Origin: Tetrastigma voinierianum
Lineage: Eukaryota > Streptophyta > Magnoliopsida > Vitales > Vitaceae
Assembly (NCBI GenBank): GCA_016808115.1
Contig: JAEQBH010004670.1
Span: forward strand, 62,001-126,000
Direction of reading: 5' to 3'
DNA: 64,000 nt
Shown here: positions 33,528 through 45,900 of the stretch, piece by piece
How the letters are laid out: each line of letters begins with the position of its first letter
Numbering within the stretch: position 1 is the stretch's first letter
Position numbers and translations under genes: made by a program
Notes under the pieces: model-generated
Seen by the model: only the letters and a program-made list of their open reading frames with translations
Told to the model about the DNA's origin: nothing
The model's database searches: none

Positions 33528-34700
33528 ACACATTGCTAGTCCCTTAGTAATGAAAGAAGAAGAAAACAATCAAAAGCCAGATGAACTATATATCCACAAA
33601 AAAATGGTTTTTAAAAAATGAGGGGATAATGCCCAACTTTAAACAAGAGTTACCAAAATCCTACCCAAAAACTATCTCAGGAAGAGTGTATGTTATACAA
33701 ATTCAAGTATCAAAACAGTGTCAACTCTTAGAGAACCAACCTGAAACCTTCCACAAAAACCTAAGTGTTAACTTGATTAGTTTTCAAAATTAGTCTACCA
33801 AATTGTTCTCTCCCCCTAACCTAGCTTTTTTCTATACCTAGCAGACTAACTAACCTCAATAGATCCGGACCCACTTTTATTTCACAACTCTTTTTTTGTG
33901 TTGGCAAGGAGTGCAATCTTTGAGGAATCAAATTCCTCTAATTGTCCATGTAGAGTGCAGATGACTCCCCAGCCAATTAGGTTTAGAGCATCAAGTCACT
34001 TAAGGATTTCTCAACCTTATAACTCTTCAGTTTTACGGACTTTTAATAATAAGCTCGAAACTCCGGCTACCTACAAATTGTTAAACTCCACCTATCCACG
34101 TGTGAGAGCAACAAGGGTTGAGTGACTCCCAACCAGTTAGTTTAGGGCACCGGGCTTTAAAGACTTTTGCCATATACCCTCGAGGCCAGTGCTCGGGTTT
34201 CAAGGCGGGAGTGTAACAATTTTTTCTTTTTCTTTCTTTTTTTTTTTTTTTAAGACTCATTGGTCTTTTATTCAGGAGTCCCGACATATTAAAGGCGGTC
34301 AAAGGTATTAGGCCGGACTTTTGCAGGGTTTAGGAGGCAAGACATTTTTTTAGCTTATAATTGAAACCCTAAGTATTACACAGTGTGTGGTTAGTTCAAA
34401 GTGGAAGAGAAGTAAGATTGAAGGCAAAGAATTTCAATAGTTCATCAATCAACTAAGCATAACACCATTGTAACATCGACAGCATTGGGACAAGACTTCA
34501 ATTTCTCCTAAAGTAAGTTGAGCTGTTTTTAAAAAAAAAAATACGTAAATGAAATTATAAACAAAAACTAAAGCATGTGTTGAAAACTAAAAGCATATAC
34601 TTATACGCAAAATTAAAACTAAGCCCAAGCCGTTCAATTAAACAAAAGCAGACTTGCTTAAAACATAAAGGAACTACCATGATTAACTCTCCCCCAGCTG
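33528..34700 (-). other. 3' non-coding region of G
   Basis: No ORF3 and no palindrome array here, unlike B and E. It contains a long T-run (34238-34252) in a pyrimidine-rich stretch and CTGGGGGAGAG on the minus strand near 34690, a second purine-rich tract. Confidence 0.5.
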
Positions 34701-36130
34701 GTCGACATTGTCCTCGTAAGTGCAGACGGAAACTTAAAGAAGGAAGTGATAACTCCACAAGTAGTCATGGAGGGGGGAACCTCCTCCTCATCCTGTGACT
34801 GAGCAGAAGTGGAAGGATGGGCAGCTAGTGGGACTTGAGCTAAATCTGCTAGAATGGCCACTAGAGTACACTTTGGTGGTGGAGGCTCAGGGGGTGAGGC
34901 GAGAGCAGAGACTTTCCTCCTTGTCTAGTCCAAAGAGGTTGCCTCTGGCAGACGGTGGCCACTTACTTTGAAAGTTTGGATCTCATTTGAGCTGAGAAGT
35001 TCCACTACTCCATTGGGATAAACTTGATGAATGGTGAAAGGACCAATCCACCTAGACTTTAGTTTTCTAGGAAAGATATGAAGTTTGGAATCATAGAGCA
35101 GGACTTTATTTCCTGTTTGGAAATGTTTTTGAACCACCATTTGGTCATGCCATTTCTTGGATCTTTCTTTGGAAATTTTGGAGTTCAGGTAAGCATCATT
35201 CCTTAGTTCCTCTAATTCATTAAGGTCAATAAACCTTTTTACTCCGGCTCTTTCCAAATCCATGTTGAGCTTTTTAATTGCCCACCATGCCTTATATTCA
35301 ATTTCCATAAGAAGATGGCATGCTTTTCCATAGACGAGCTGATATGGGGACATCCCAAGAATGGTCTTGAAAGCTATTATGTATGCCCACAGTGAGTCTA
35401 GCAGCCTGATGGACCCGATCTTTTACGTTTGAATTCACCGCGCCATTGAATGGTCTTAATCTCCCCATTAGCTAGCTCAACACGTCGCGTCGGGGATGGT
35501 AAGGTGGCCGCATTGCTTCACTATATTTAGCTAGGAGGGTTTCAAAAGTTTTGTTACAGAAGTGGGTACCTCCATCACTGATTATAGCCTTGGGGACTCC
35601 AAATCTAGAGAAGACATTCTCCCTTAAAAATTTTAGCATCACTCTGTGGTCATTTGTTTTACAAGGGATTGCCTCAACCCACTTGGACACATAGTCCACC
35701 CCCACTAAGATGTACGAATAACCCAAAGATGTAGGGAATGGGCCCATGAAGTCAATGCCCCAAACGTCGAATATGTCTACCACTAAAATTGGGTGCAAGG
35801 GCATCATGTTAAGGCGAGTAAGCTTCCTGAGTATTTGGCATCGATCGCAAGTTCGGCACATGGCATGAGCATCTTTGAAAAGTGATGGCTAGTAAAAACC
35901 AGATTGCAGGATCTTCATAGATGTCTTTTGTGAAGCAAAATGACATGCCTGCAGTTGTATTTCATAAGCGTGGTTGAGATCCCATATTGTTCTTTTGATG
36001 CACACCTTTTGATGATTTGATATGCATAGTATTTGAACAGAATGGTTCCTCCCGATATGGAATGAATTTTGGCGAAGAAGTTTCTTGTCTGTGCTTTCAA
36101 TCAAAGCTGGGGATCTCCATTGCTAAATAA
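34700..36130 (-). pseudogene. pol: Integrase of G
   Basis: Minus strand: zinc region remnants (CHFAS, KILQSGFY near 35950-35890), CRTCDRCQ (35857-35835), then the core: VWGIDFMGPFPTSLGY with the first Asp (about 35770), VDYVSKWVEAIPC, AIISDGGTHFCN with the second Asp (about 35590-35560), and ELANGEIK with the Glu (about 35480-35457) after a frameshift. The C-terminal part 35353-34925 is open: MSPYQLVYGKACHLLMEIEY, KKWHDQMVVQKHF, KVLLYDSKLHIFPRKLKSRW and GPFTIHQVYPNGVVEL. A Pro/Ser-rich acidic tail continues to about 34740. All three catalytic residues are visible but not in one frame. Confidence 0.85.
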
Positions 36131-36149
36131 TTAGCAATATGAGCATACG

Positions 36150-36600
36150 AGAATCTCTACAAGCGGCGAGAGACTTCTCGGGGAACTCATACGTGTGAGA
36201 GGATTGTAAGTCATGAGCTATAGTCAATACGGAGAGATGATCTTCCACTACATTCTACACCCCGCTTCTTGTCTTTGATTTAGAGGTTAAATTCTGACGG
36301 GGAGAACCCACACGATAAGCCTTGCCTTAGCATCTTGTTTCGTTAGCAGGTGCTTCAAAGTAGAGTGGTGCAGTAAAAATAGCAATGGTGACCCCACAGT
36401 ATGCTCTGAGATTTGTCCCAGGCATGAACTGCGCTATGACTCCTTTTAATGGTTGTATAATTTCTCTAGGCTTCATTCAGAGTCTTGCTCGCATAATAAA
36501 CCACGTAGTGCTTTCAATCTTCTCTGCGCGAGAACTACTGATAGCGAAATCACTTGCATCGCGCGTTATGAAGGGTGGTTGCCCGATTGGGTCTCGCTGT
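36150..36600 (-). pseudogene. pol: RNase H of G, decayed
   Basis: Minus-strand fragments YYASKTLNEA and RNYTT near 36510-36440, HLLTKQDAKARL-like residues near 36350-36320 and EFNL..IKDKK near 36280-36250. The catalytic residues cannot be followed in one frame. Confidence 0.65.
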
Positions 36601-37560
36601 ACGTGCAGTAGTCAGGCGTGATTTGAGCTCCTCGAAGCTCTTTTGGCACCTTCCATCCCAAACAAATTTGGTATCCTTGACCAGCAGCTCGTAGAGGGGT
36701 TTTTCAATTTTTGAAAAGTCTTTGATAAACCTCCTGTAGAAACCTGCATGGCCAAGGAATTGCCTCACTTCCTTGACATTTGTGGGAGGTGGTAGCTTAG
36801 AAATAAGCTCAACCTTGGCCTTATCAACCTTGATGCCCTTGTTAGAGATGACATGTCCAAGGACGATTCCTTGATTTACCATAAAATGGCACTTCTCCCA
36901 ATTAAGTACCAAGTTTTTCTCAATGCATCTGTTTAGAACAGTCTTAAGGTTGGCTAGGCAATCCTCAAAAGTACTCCCATATATGGTGATGTCATCCATG
37001 TACACTTCCATAATGCGTTCCACCATATCATTGAAAATACTGAGCATACACATCTGGAAAGTGGCAAGTGCATTGCAGAGGCCAAAAGGCATTCGATTGT
37101 AGGCATAAGTCCCAAATGGGCAAGTGAAGGTGGTCTTTTCCTGGTCCTCCGCAACGATTTCGATTTGAAAATATTCGAAGTAGCCATCTAGAAAACAATA
37201 AAATGGGTGCCCGGAAACTCTCTCCAAAAGTTGATCCATGAAGGGCAAGGGAAAATGGTCCTTCTATACATACCCTCCAACCTGTGGTAAGGCATGTAGG
37301 CATATCTTCTCCCTTCTCGTTACGTCTGATAGTCACCCCGGAGCTTTTAGGCCTTGACATAGAGTAAGGCTCGCCTGGGTATGCGGGAAATGGGGTAGAT
37401 AATGTCGACTGCTGACAATTTAGGAACCGGTAGCGTACTACCTCTTGCATGTGGGGATTCAATCGTCTCTGGTTACCGCACCGGTTTGGCTTCTTCCTCC
37501 ATGTAGATGTGATGAGTCTGAAACGAAGAGTACAATTCATTAAATCTAAGATTTGTCATC
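36550..37560 (-). pseudogene. pol: Reverse transcriptase of G
   Basis: The main frame 37248-36550 is open for over 200 codons: MPFMDQLLERVSGHPFYCFL, DGYFEYFQIEI, TTFTCPFGTYAYNRMPFGL, CNALATFQMCM, then MEVYMDDITIYGSTFEDCL with the YMDD catalytic box near 37000-36985, LNWEKCHFMVNQGIVLGH, KLPPPTNVKEVRQFLGHAGF and YRRFIKDFSKIEKPL. The N-terminal part (37540-37250: RRLNPHMQEVVR, GWRVCI) is shifted. It is the most intact enzyme in the window. Confidence 0.9.
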
Positions 37561-37800
37561 CAATGGCTTGTTTGCACTTCCTAAGGATTCCAAGCAACTT
37601 ACCTTCCTGTGAGGCGTTTAGGGATGAAGAAATAACCATAGCGCATTGGTTGCCCTCCTCTAAGTATGCATATTTAAAATTACGTAGGAGGGGTTTGACT
37701 CCAGCTTTAAGGGTCTTCTTCTCTTTGTACATTTGATCAACGAGGGAGGATTTCTTCCTTCTTTTTCAAGGACAAAAGAACGACACATAATCACGATGGT

Positions 37801-38605
37801 TCATCTAGTTTTGAGGCTACGCCCAGTTCCTCTTTCAGTGCACTTTGTGGCTGCATTTGCTCTGCTGTTCTTCACGATGGTGTCGTCAGGCACCTCAGTC
37901 TGGGTCCCGGGGTGAACATGCTTTTTGCTAAGGTGAAAAATGTTGAGCTCTAGTGTCATATTGCCAAAAGTGAGCTGCATAACCCCATTTCGACAATTGA
38001 TGATTGCATTTGAGGTAGCAAAAAATGGCCTCCCGAGTATAATGGGCACATAATTGGCTCCCACAGCTACTGGCTCAATATCAAGAACAACAAAGTCCAC
38101 TAGGTTATAGAATTTGTCCACCTGCACCAAAACATCTTCAACAGTGCCCTTGGGAATTTTCACTTGCCTATATGCTAAAGACAAGGTGATGGTGGTGGGT
38201 TTTAATTCCCCCAGCCTAGCTGCTTATGGCGAGTAGGTAACAAGTTGACATGGCCCCCCCGAATCTATGTGCCTTCTACACACAAGTTCCTCGATGTTGC
38301 CATAATATGGTAGGACACCTTAGATCTTTGTACTTCACTAGAGTCTTGCACTGTATGATGGCACTCACCTGCTCTGTCAAAAAGGCCTTCTTTTCCACAT
38401 TCAGTCCTCTCTTTATAGTGCACAAGTCCTTAAGAAACTTGGCATAGGTTGGAACTTGTTTAATCATGTCTAAGAGGAGAATGTTGACTTTCACCTGCCT
38501 CAACACTTCAAGAATCTTAGTTTGGTTGTTCACCCTCTTTTTACCTCTTAATGTTTGAGGATATGGTGGAGGCATGCTCTTCTTCATCATGTCTTCCTTG
38601 ATCAC
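37801..38605 (-). pseudogene. pol: Aspartic protease of G with conserved N-flank
   Basis: 38605-38276 reads PPPYPQTLRGKKRVNNQTKI, LEVLRQVKVNILLLDMIKQV and PTYAKFLKDLCTIKRGLNV, the conserved block before Athila proteases. After a shift, 38184-37801 reads YRQVKIPKGTVEDVLVQVDK, FVVLDIEP, VPIILGRPFFATSNAI and GVMQLTFGNMTLELNIF, the protease C-terminal half with the ILGRPF signature. The D-S/T-G site falls in the damaged junction near 38200-38270. Confidence 0.8.
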
Positions 38606-38699
38606 TATCCTTTCTAGCTCCTCATCTTGTCATTCTCTAGCTTCATCAAGTGGTTTAAGCATTGGTTGCTAAATTTTTTTTTTACTTCTCAAACTGATA

Positions 38700-40070
38700 A
38701 CTGCTTATACTTCATCCATTTTAGGAGCAGTTTCACTCGAGTCAACTATTTCATGAACTCCCCTAGGGTTTTGCTGAGTTTGTGAGGGGAACTTCCCTTT
38801 TTCTTGCACCTGATGTTGATTGGTCAGCCTAGAGATGGAATACTGCAGGTTGTCAAATTTTTGGGCAATTTCATTCTAGAACTCATCTATTCTCTTGTTC
38901 ATAGTGTAAACCCTCTGATTTAACTACACATTCATTGCTTTCTGCTCTTCCACAAAATTACCCACCACCTTGCTCAAATTTAGAATGGCCTGTTCAACTG
39001 GAGAAGTTGGTATGGTTGTGGCCATTGAGAAGTTGGGCTGCATATTGTGGAGGAGCAAGAGGTGCATACTGTGGAGGTTTTGGCTTCCAGGAGAGATTTG
39101 GGTGATTTCTCCAGCTAGGTTTGTAAGTGTTTCCATATTGTGCATTAGTTGATGGTTTGAATTAACCAACAACATTCGCTTGTTCCACTAACATCTCCCT
39201 CATTGTCGAAATAGTTAGACATTGTTCTCCCAGATGCTCAGTGGACTGACAAATGAAGCATGGCTTGTTTGGAATAGGAATCTCAGTCACTGCTTGCACC
39301 TCGTGTGGGTTTCTCATTTTCAATTCTTCCAACCTTCTAGTTAAGGTTGAAACTTTGGCTTTCATGTCCATGTCCTCCCAGGAATCGTACATGCCACCTT
39401 GTATTGGATTGAGGTCTCATTCTTTCCATCTCCCTTGGGTTAGGCTCATCCGACCTTTTGAAGCTTAAGCTACATAGTCGGGAAATCAAGCTTCCTCTGG
39501 ATTTTGCTCAAGAAAACTCCTCCACATAGTCTTTAACAATTGCTTCATGGCGGGAGAAATTCCATCATAAAAGTAGTGACTAACTTGACCATGTCAAACC
39601 CATGAGTGAGACCAGTATTGGTGCTTCCATATACTCTCAGCGTGCATAAATTTTTTCATTTTTGATAGGCTGAGAAGGTGGAAATGCTGCCTCTTGGTTT
39701 GTTACGTGAGTGGAGAATTTGCTTTAAAAACCGGCACGCATCTCTGTCCCGGTTTCGTATGCTCCTTGACCTCGGAGTTGAATAGAATTGGCTTTATCCT
39801 TCAGTGTGAAAGGAAAAATCTTGAGCCTCATTAAATCCATTGTGACAATCTCTTCCTTGAAGGTGTTGCAGACCTCCTCAAACTCCCTCATGTGCGAATA
39901 AGGGTTCTCACTCTCCATGCCATGAAAAGTGGGAAGGAGTGGCACTAGTTAAGGCCTGACAACCATTTGCTAAGTTAGAGGCACAATGCATGAGGGTGCA
40001 CTCATCCGAGGAGGGTGTATGTGGTCCCTCATGCCTGCTGACTTTGTTGTTCTTCAGGTGGAGGTTCCAT
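38700..40070 (-). pseudogene. gag: gag of G, with CCHC zinc knuckle
   Basis: Starts at an ATG at 40070 (MEPPPEEQQSQ), then after stops PTFHGMESENPYSHMREFEE and VCNTFKEEIVTMDLMRLKIF (39945-39800), the capsid-like core. 39392-39162 reads VSTLTRRLEELKMRN and an intact zinc knuckle CFICQSTEHLGEQC (C-x2-C-x4-H-x4-C, 39260-39219), which would bind the element RNA. 39175-38924 gives the Pro/Gln-rich tail ending NLSKVVGNFVEEQKAMNV. The frames are separated by indels. Confidence 0.85.
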
Positions 40071-40390
40071 TGTGTTAAAATTAAGGCTCAATTCAGAATC
40101 TAATTCCTATGGAATTCTGATTTTTACTAATATGCCTTTTGAATTCCTAAACCATTGGAACATAAGCCACTTACATGAAGCAACGAGTGACACAAAAAGA
40201 AACGAAACAATTCTCTGACTTAAGGGTTAATGTTAGCAATTTGGGAAAATAAAAAGGTATAAACAGTATAATGAAATTAAGTAACCTAGCAGTAAACTGC
40301 TAGAAAGAATGAAAAGAGAAAAGAAATTCACCAGAACTTGTGATGGGGATCACAAGTGTTCAGCACATTGTCATTTGCAATAAGGCACCA
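40071..40390 (-). other. Leader of G between primer site and gag
   Basis: AT-rich, no ORF. Begins directly after the primer-binding site with ATGGTGCCTTATTGC on the minus strand. Confidence 0.5.
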
Positions 40391-40408
40391 TCCCCGACAA
40401 CGGCGCCA
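40391..40408 (-). other. Primer-binding site of G (tRNA-Asp)
   Basis: TGGCGCCGTTGTCGGGGA on the minus strand, 3 bp after the LTR end. It matches the plant tRNA-Asp(GTC) 3' end (TCCCCGGCAACGGCGCCA) at all but one position. Established Athila-lineage feature. Confidence 0.9.
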
Positions 40409-40411
40409 TTT

Positions 40412-41688
40412 TGATTCCCGTTCAAACCCAGCGGGTGTTCTTAAATCAAACAATATTTATAACCTAACACCTCGTACTAGCGAAGCATAGCTACTATAGT
40501 ACAGTGGTTCTAGGATTGTCCACAAAGATGGGTTTTCTTCATGTAAATGATTGAAAGTGAAGTTTAAACTAGTGAATTCATTTTGGATTTTGGGTTGCTA
40601 TAAAAAGAGTGGATTTTTGTGGTGAAAACTAAAAGCAAAATGAAATAAAAATATAAAAAGAATTCCCTTAAAGTATCAGGTCATTAGACTTGGGTTCCTT
40701 AGGTAAATGAGGGTTTCTCGAGGTCTTTTCTCTGATCGGGATAAGAACATATAGTTACTTCCCAAATCGATCTCTGCCGAAGTATAAACATAACCTTGAA
40801 TAACTATCCTTTGAAAATGGCATCCCCTGAGCATTAATGGTCTTGAACATTAAAAACATGTCTCCTTGACTCACCTTCTAATATCTCATAAATGATAACT
40901 AACGAACATCACTGGATCTAGAAATAAGCATCCAATGAGCACTGAAAGCTTACCAAGTACTGACCATTCAAGGTGACTCAAAGGGATCTAAACCTAGAGT
41001 TTAAGGAAAGCACATAAATGTCAGTGAATACCTACATTGAAAACATGAGAAACCTTCATTCTGCTCCTCAGTTCCTTGCAGGTTCCTCGTGCCTTTACTT
41101 CCAAGGAAGGAGGGGGTTTAGCCACTCATCCTCTGAGTTGTCATCCTCAAAGGGTGTTTGGCTAGTGAGAAAATGAGTAAAAGGGAAAAGAAAACGGGAG
41201 CTTGTTCGACAAGCTTCCCTCCAACTTCAATAATGAAAAGTTCGATTCGTTACAAAGTGTTGTTTGAGCATTATATATCACCCAAAACAATGCAAATTAC
41301 CAAAAAGACAAAAGTAATAAACTATTACAAGGATAATTTGGGAAGAAAACACAAAAAGGAGGTCAAAAAGTCAAAGAAGAAAGGGGCAGGATATTTCACA
41401 TTGCGAAATTTCGCAACCCTTGCGAAATTGTTCTGTTTTTTACCTGCCTTATGGTTTGCCTTCTTATTCTACAACTCTGAGTTCCAATTGATTTCTTCAT
41501 GCTCGAGCTGCATCCCTATCTTCAATATTTATAGCCTATGAAAACTACAAAAACTGCTATAAAATTGATCATAAGCATTGCTAGGTCCTTAATGTGCCAA
41601 CTGGGTCAATTTAGCTTATTACTACGCAAAAAGTGCTCAAAACACGTAGTGTTAAGAGTATGAAACAACACTATTTGGGTAGTAATCA
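40412..41688 (-). repeat. 5' LTR of G (1277 bp)
   Basis: Plus-strand ends TGATTCCCG and GTAGTAATCA. It differs from the 3' LTR by a segment at about 41232-41390 and a small duplication near 41130-41150. Confidence 0.85.
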
Positions 41689-41800
41689 ATCATATTAATG
41701 AAGAAGCCTTTTATTCATCATAACAAAAAGCGTACAATAAGTGCTAAAGGTGATTGCCTTTAGAGCACTTCTCTAACATAACTCTCAACACACCCCCTTC
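41689..41800 (-). repeat. 3' LTR of C, proximal part, with polypurine tract
   Basis: LTR start TGTTGAGAGTTATG at 41790 on the minus strand, preceded by the tract GAAGGGGGTG (41800-41791) and an A/T run. The LTR breaks at 41689 where G is inserted and continues at 32368. Confidence 0.8.
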
Positions 41801-42903
41801 ATAAAAAAAAAACATTGACTCCAAGCAGTGAGCATAAATACTCATGCTTTGATCTTGGCAAGGACTTCGTCAAAATATCTGCAACTTGTTCGTTAGTGTT
41901 AAGATACTGCAGGGCAATTGTTTTCTATGCAACAAGATCTTTGATAAAATGAGCTCTTATGTCTATATGCTTAGTTCTCCCATGGTACACAGGATTTTTT
42001 GTCATGGCTATAGTTGCTTTATTAACACAATACACCTTAGTTGCTTCAATTTTCTTTTGCCCAAGATCTTTCATCATCTCAACCATATTGCTTGACATGT
42101 CGAGGATGTAGTAGCCATGTATTCAACTTCTGAACAAGATATAGCAATAATGGCTTGCTTCTTTGAACTCCATAAGATTGCACCAGATCCAAGACTAAAT
42201 AAGTATCTTGATGGTCCTCTATACAGCCTCCCTAATCACTATTTGTGTACCCAATAAATTCACAAGATAGCATGCATTTATACCAAATTCCATAATCAAC
42301 CGTGCTAGCCACATACCTTAAAATTCTTTTAGTTGCTCTATAGTGGTGCTTTGAAGGAAAGTGCATGAACCTTGAGATAACTCCAACTGAGAATGCAATA
42401 TTAGGTCTTATATGTGTCAAGTAAATAAGACCTCCAATAAGGCTTCTATACACTTCCTCATTAGCTGATTATGTACCATCTTCCACCCTGTAACTTCTCA
42501 TTTAGGTTCATAGGTGTGGATACAATCTTGCAGTTTGACATATGAAACCTTTTTAGTTGATCTATTGCATACTTCTTTTGTGATATAAAAATACCATCTT
42601 CAACCTGTTTTACTTCTATCCAAAGAAAGTAATGCAACAAAACTAGATTTGACATTTCAAATTCTTTACTCATACTTTCATGAAACTGTTTAACAAAAAA
42701 AAAGGACAAGCTCATGTATATCATATCATCCACATAAAGGTTGACAAAGAGGGCATCCTTACCTTGTCTCTTTGCATAAAGTGTAGGCTTGTTCTTTCTT
42801 CTTTCAAATCCATTTTAAATGAAATATGAATCAAACTTCCTATGCCAAGCTTGAGGACCATGTTTCAAACCATAGAGTGTCTTTTTTTATCCTATATGCT
42901 TTC
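41801..42903 (-). pseudogene. pol: Copia RT C-terminus and RNase H (C)
   Basis: Minus strand: LYGLKHGPQAWHRKFDSYFI (about 42870-42810), a YVDDMIYMS catalytic box near 42740-42710, KEFEMSNLVLLHYFLWIEVK, KYAIDQLKRFHMSNCKIVST (to 42500), then YRSLIGGLIYLTHIRPNIAF, SVGVISRFMHFPSKHH and RATKRILRYVASTVDYGIWY (42453-42290). Further fragments resemble SSSEAEYMAATS, KAT, HGRTKHIDIRAHFI and EQVADILTKSLP down to about 41850, the RNase H end. Stops and shifts are frequent. The upstream RT part is beyond F. Confidence 0.85.
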
Positions 42904-45900
42904 GTCACGATTCCCTGGTCTCGAATCTCGATTGTCGATCCGAACCGGTTTCGGGGTGCGAAACCATATACTGGGACTTCTTACCTGTTTTTTTTTTTTT
43001 TTTTTTTTAATACAAACAATATTTTTCATAACCAACAATCATTTACATTTACTAATGAACTACCACCGGAGTGGTATCCATTAAAGTTTATACACATATA
43101 CTAAGTCCCATTTACTTATACAAATTCATATCTAAAATAAACATCAGAGATCGCGGAACAGTGCTGGTGAGCACCTATCTCTGAGATGGCCCGCTGCTGG
43201 TGTGGAATGTCATGTCCCTTTATTTCCTTTCGCATCTACACGGATTGAACACCGTGCTAAGCTTTACGCTTAATGGGAACATATGTACGCAATCGACCAA
43301 CAATAATCGCCATCACTATCTTTGATTTTTACTTATGCATATATCGAAGTCTATTCTATGTGACTTCTAACTCATCTCATTTTATACATGTAGATTTTGC
43401 CTTTTCGCATTCCATCATTATCTTATCTCTGCATTACTTCCATGTATCATGTCTTTTACAAGTTTTCAATTCATATCTTCTACATGTATGTCATATTAGA
43501 TCATATTCAAAACAAACTCATACTTAGGCTGTAATGGTAAATCGAAACATCAAGTCATATTAAATACATATCGGGCCTAATACCAATTCATATTGGGACT
43601 CTTATCATTATCACGGCCGGGGCCATTAATCAACTCCCTTTAGAAATTACATTTCGTGATCCCTGGGATGCCCAAATCCTTTTAGTTTTCGCTTTATTAA
43701 TTTTCATTTTCAAAGTGTCACACCCGAACTCCTCTACTTGACCCTCGGCTGGTGGATCCAAGCCGGAGCCCGGTTTACTCGACCTATTTCAATCAAAACA
43801 CAATTTCCTCGCTCTTATTAAATTTTTCAAAGTGTCGCGACCGAATCCCCACTGAATTCGTCATGGATCCAAGCCGGAGCCCTGGCTTTACTCCGACATT
43901 TTCAATTATCTTTCCAAAACATTTGTTTATGTTATTCCATTTTAGACTTTTTAATTACGCGAAAGCACTTCTTTCGCAATCCCATAAACACTTATAATTT
44001 CAAAAGACCCTTAACATTTACATTCAACAAAATGCATTTACAAAATGATGCCTTTTTACTATGTCCGTGTAATGTAAAAGATACTTAAACAATACAATTT
44101 TTAATGTCATTTTTCGCTTATCGGTTTATGATTTCACATATAGCTATAAAAGCTACATTCACGACAGATTCCCGGGAATCCCGCCCCTGCTTTTTCATTC
44201 GCAGCAATGTGATTTCACACTCAATTATTACCGCCTTCACATATGGCTATAGAGGCTCATTCACCGATGCATTCACTCGGGGGAATCCCGCGCCCCGCCT
44301 TGTCATTCAAGCAGCAATGTGATTTCAAGATTCAATTATCGCCTCAATATATGGCTATAGCGACATTCACGTACAAATTCACTCTGGGAATCCCGCCCGC
44401 TTTTGTCATTCAGCAGCAATGTGATTTCAGACTCACTATTATCGCCTCACATATGGCTATAGAAGTCGCACATTCACGACGATTCACTTAGGGAATCCTC
44501 GCCTCGCTTTGTCATTCATTAGCAATGTGATTGCATTCACTATTATCCGCCTCACATATGGCATGTGGTCGACATTCACCGACGCATTCACTGGGGGAAT
44601 CCCTACTCGCTTTGTCATTCGTTCAGCAATGTGATTTCGCATTAGACAAATACCTGCTACCTCATGATCTTAATTCGCTTGGTGAATCCCTTCATGCTCC
44701 GTCATTCAATGATACATTTCAAATCAATTTACTTTATGCGCATTCTCGCTTATCGTTCAAATACATGCACACATGCATACGTGTGACAGACATTTCGAAT
44801 AACAATCATTCAAATCAATATATATATACTTATATATATTTTACAATTAGCATTCATAACCGATCACAATCGTATTTTGCCTTCATATCATTTATGTATG
44901 ACAAACATTTCAAATAACAATCATTCAAATCAATAAATATATGCTTATATATATATTTCACAATTAGCATTCATAACCGATCATAATCACATTTCAATTC
45001 CAATATCACCAGATATCTTTTCAAAGATATACCATTTACCTATACCGTGCTTTTTTTATATACTCATTCACGTATACTCATTTATATATACTCGGGATTC
45101 ACCACGTATACTCATTCCTATACTCATTCATGTGTACTCATTCATATATGCTCATTTACGTATAATTGCTTTACGAGCCATCATTTTCTCTCGTTATATG
45201 TGATAATAATAATATATCACTTAACCACATTACGTGTTCATGACATATTGCCTCGCATGTTCACAATCATGTTTCAATTCATTTTCATTTTCATTTTCCA
45301 TAATCATTTTCATGTTTCATGAACACATCTTTACATTTTTCATTTTCTACATTTTCCTTGTTTCATGCCTATTACATATGGTACCATATTTTGTGAAGTA
45401 TGATGTATGTGGAATCACACCTCATTCATATATTCTTATTCCTCTATGTATCTACTTTACTTAGCAAGTGGAATCAATCCAATCGGATCATCCAAACTGA
45501 AGTTATGGCATTTTCATGCCAAACTAGTCGGTTTACCCAGATTACACTAGAACAGTTCGTATTACTAATTTTTCCGGGATCCTAACTTCATGTTTGACTC
45601 TAGGTAATTGTATTATTTTAAAGATAAGGTGCTAAGGGTTCTATTCCAACTGGAATCACCCAATTCCGGCAATACCGGGGGTCCTGCCACGTCCGAAACA
45701 ACCCTGACTACTCTATGTCAAAGTCGGAACCGTAATTTGGCTTCGCATTACGGCCCCACTTTGAGTGAATTTTTAGGCCACTTAGGATCAGAATTTGGTG
45801 ATGCCTATTTTTTTCTCCTTGAAGTCTATTTTACGCAGCCACTTGAATCACTCAAATCGGATAAGAAATGAAAGCGTTACGGCCAAAATACTAAACCCGG

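Larger units (their letters stand above)
32369..41688 (-). mobile_element. Athila-type Ty3/gypsy element G, full length, nested in the C LTR
   Basis: 5' LTR 40412-41688, perfect-looking tRNA-Asp primer site, gag, protease, RT, RNase H, integrase, 1.4 kb 3' region, polypurine tract, 3' LTR 32369-33515. Target-site duplication ATCAT is perfect (32364-32368 and 41689-41693). It differs from A, B and E: shorter LTRs without palindrome arrays, a visible gag zinc knuckle, a YMDD catalytic box in RT, and no ORF3. It is the best preserved gypsy copy in the window, although each gene still has shifts or stops. Confidence 0.9.

Noticed and set aside
34658..34861. Separate minus-strand gene in G
   Set aside because: The acidic Pro/Ser-rich frame continues the integrase tail of G after a stop; there is no independent start or domain.
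42826..43104. Two plus-strand frames spanning the C/F junction
   Set aside because: They cross a transposon boundary and a poly-T run; antisense to copia RT.
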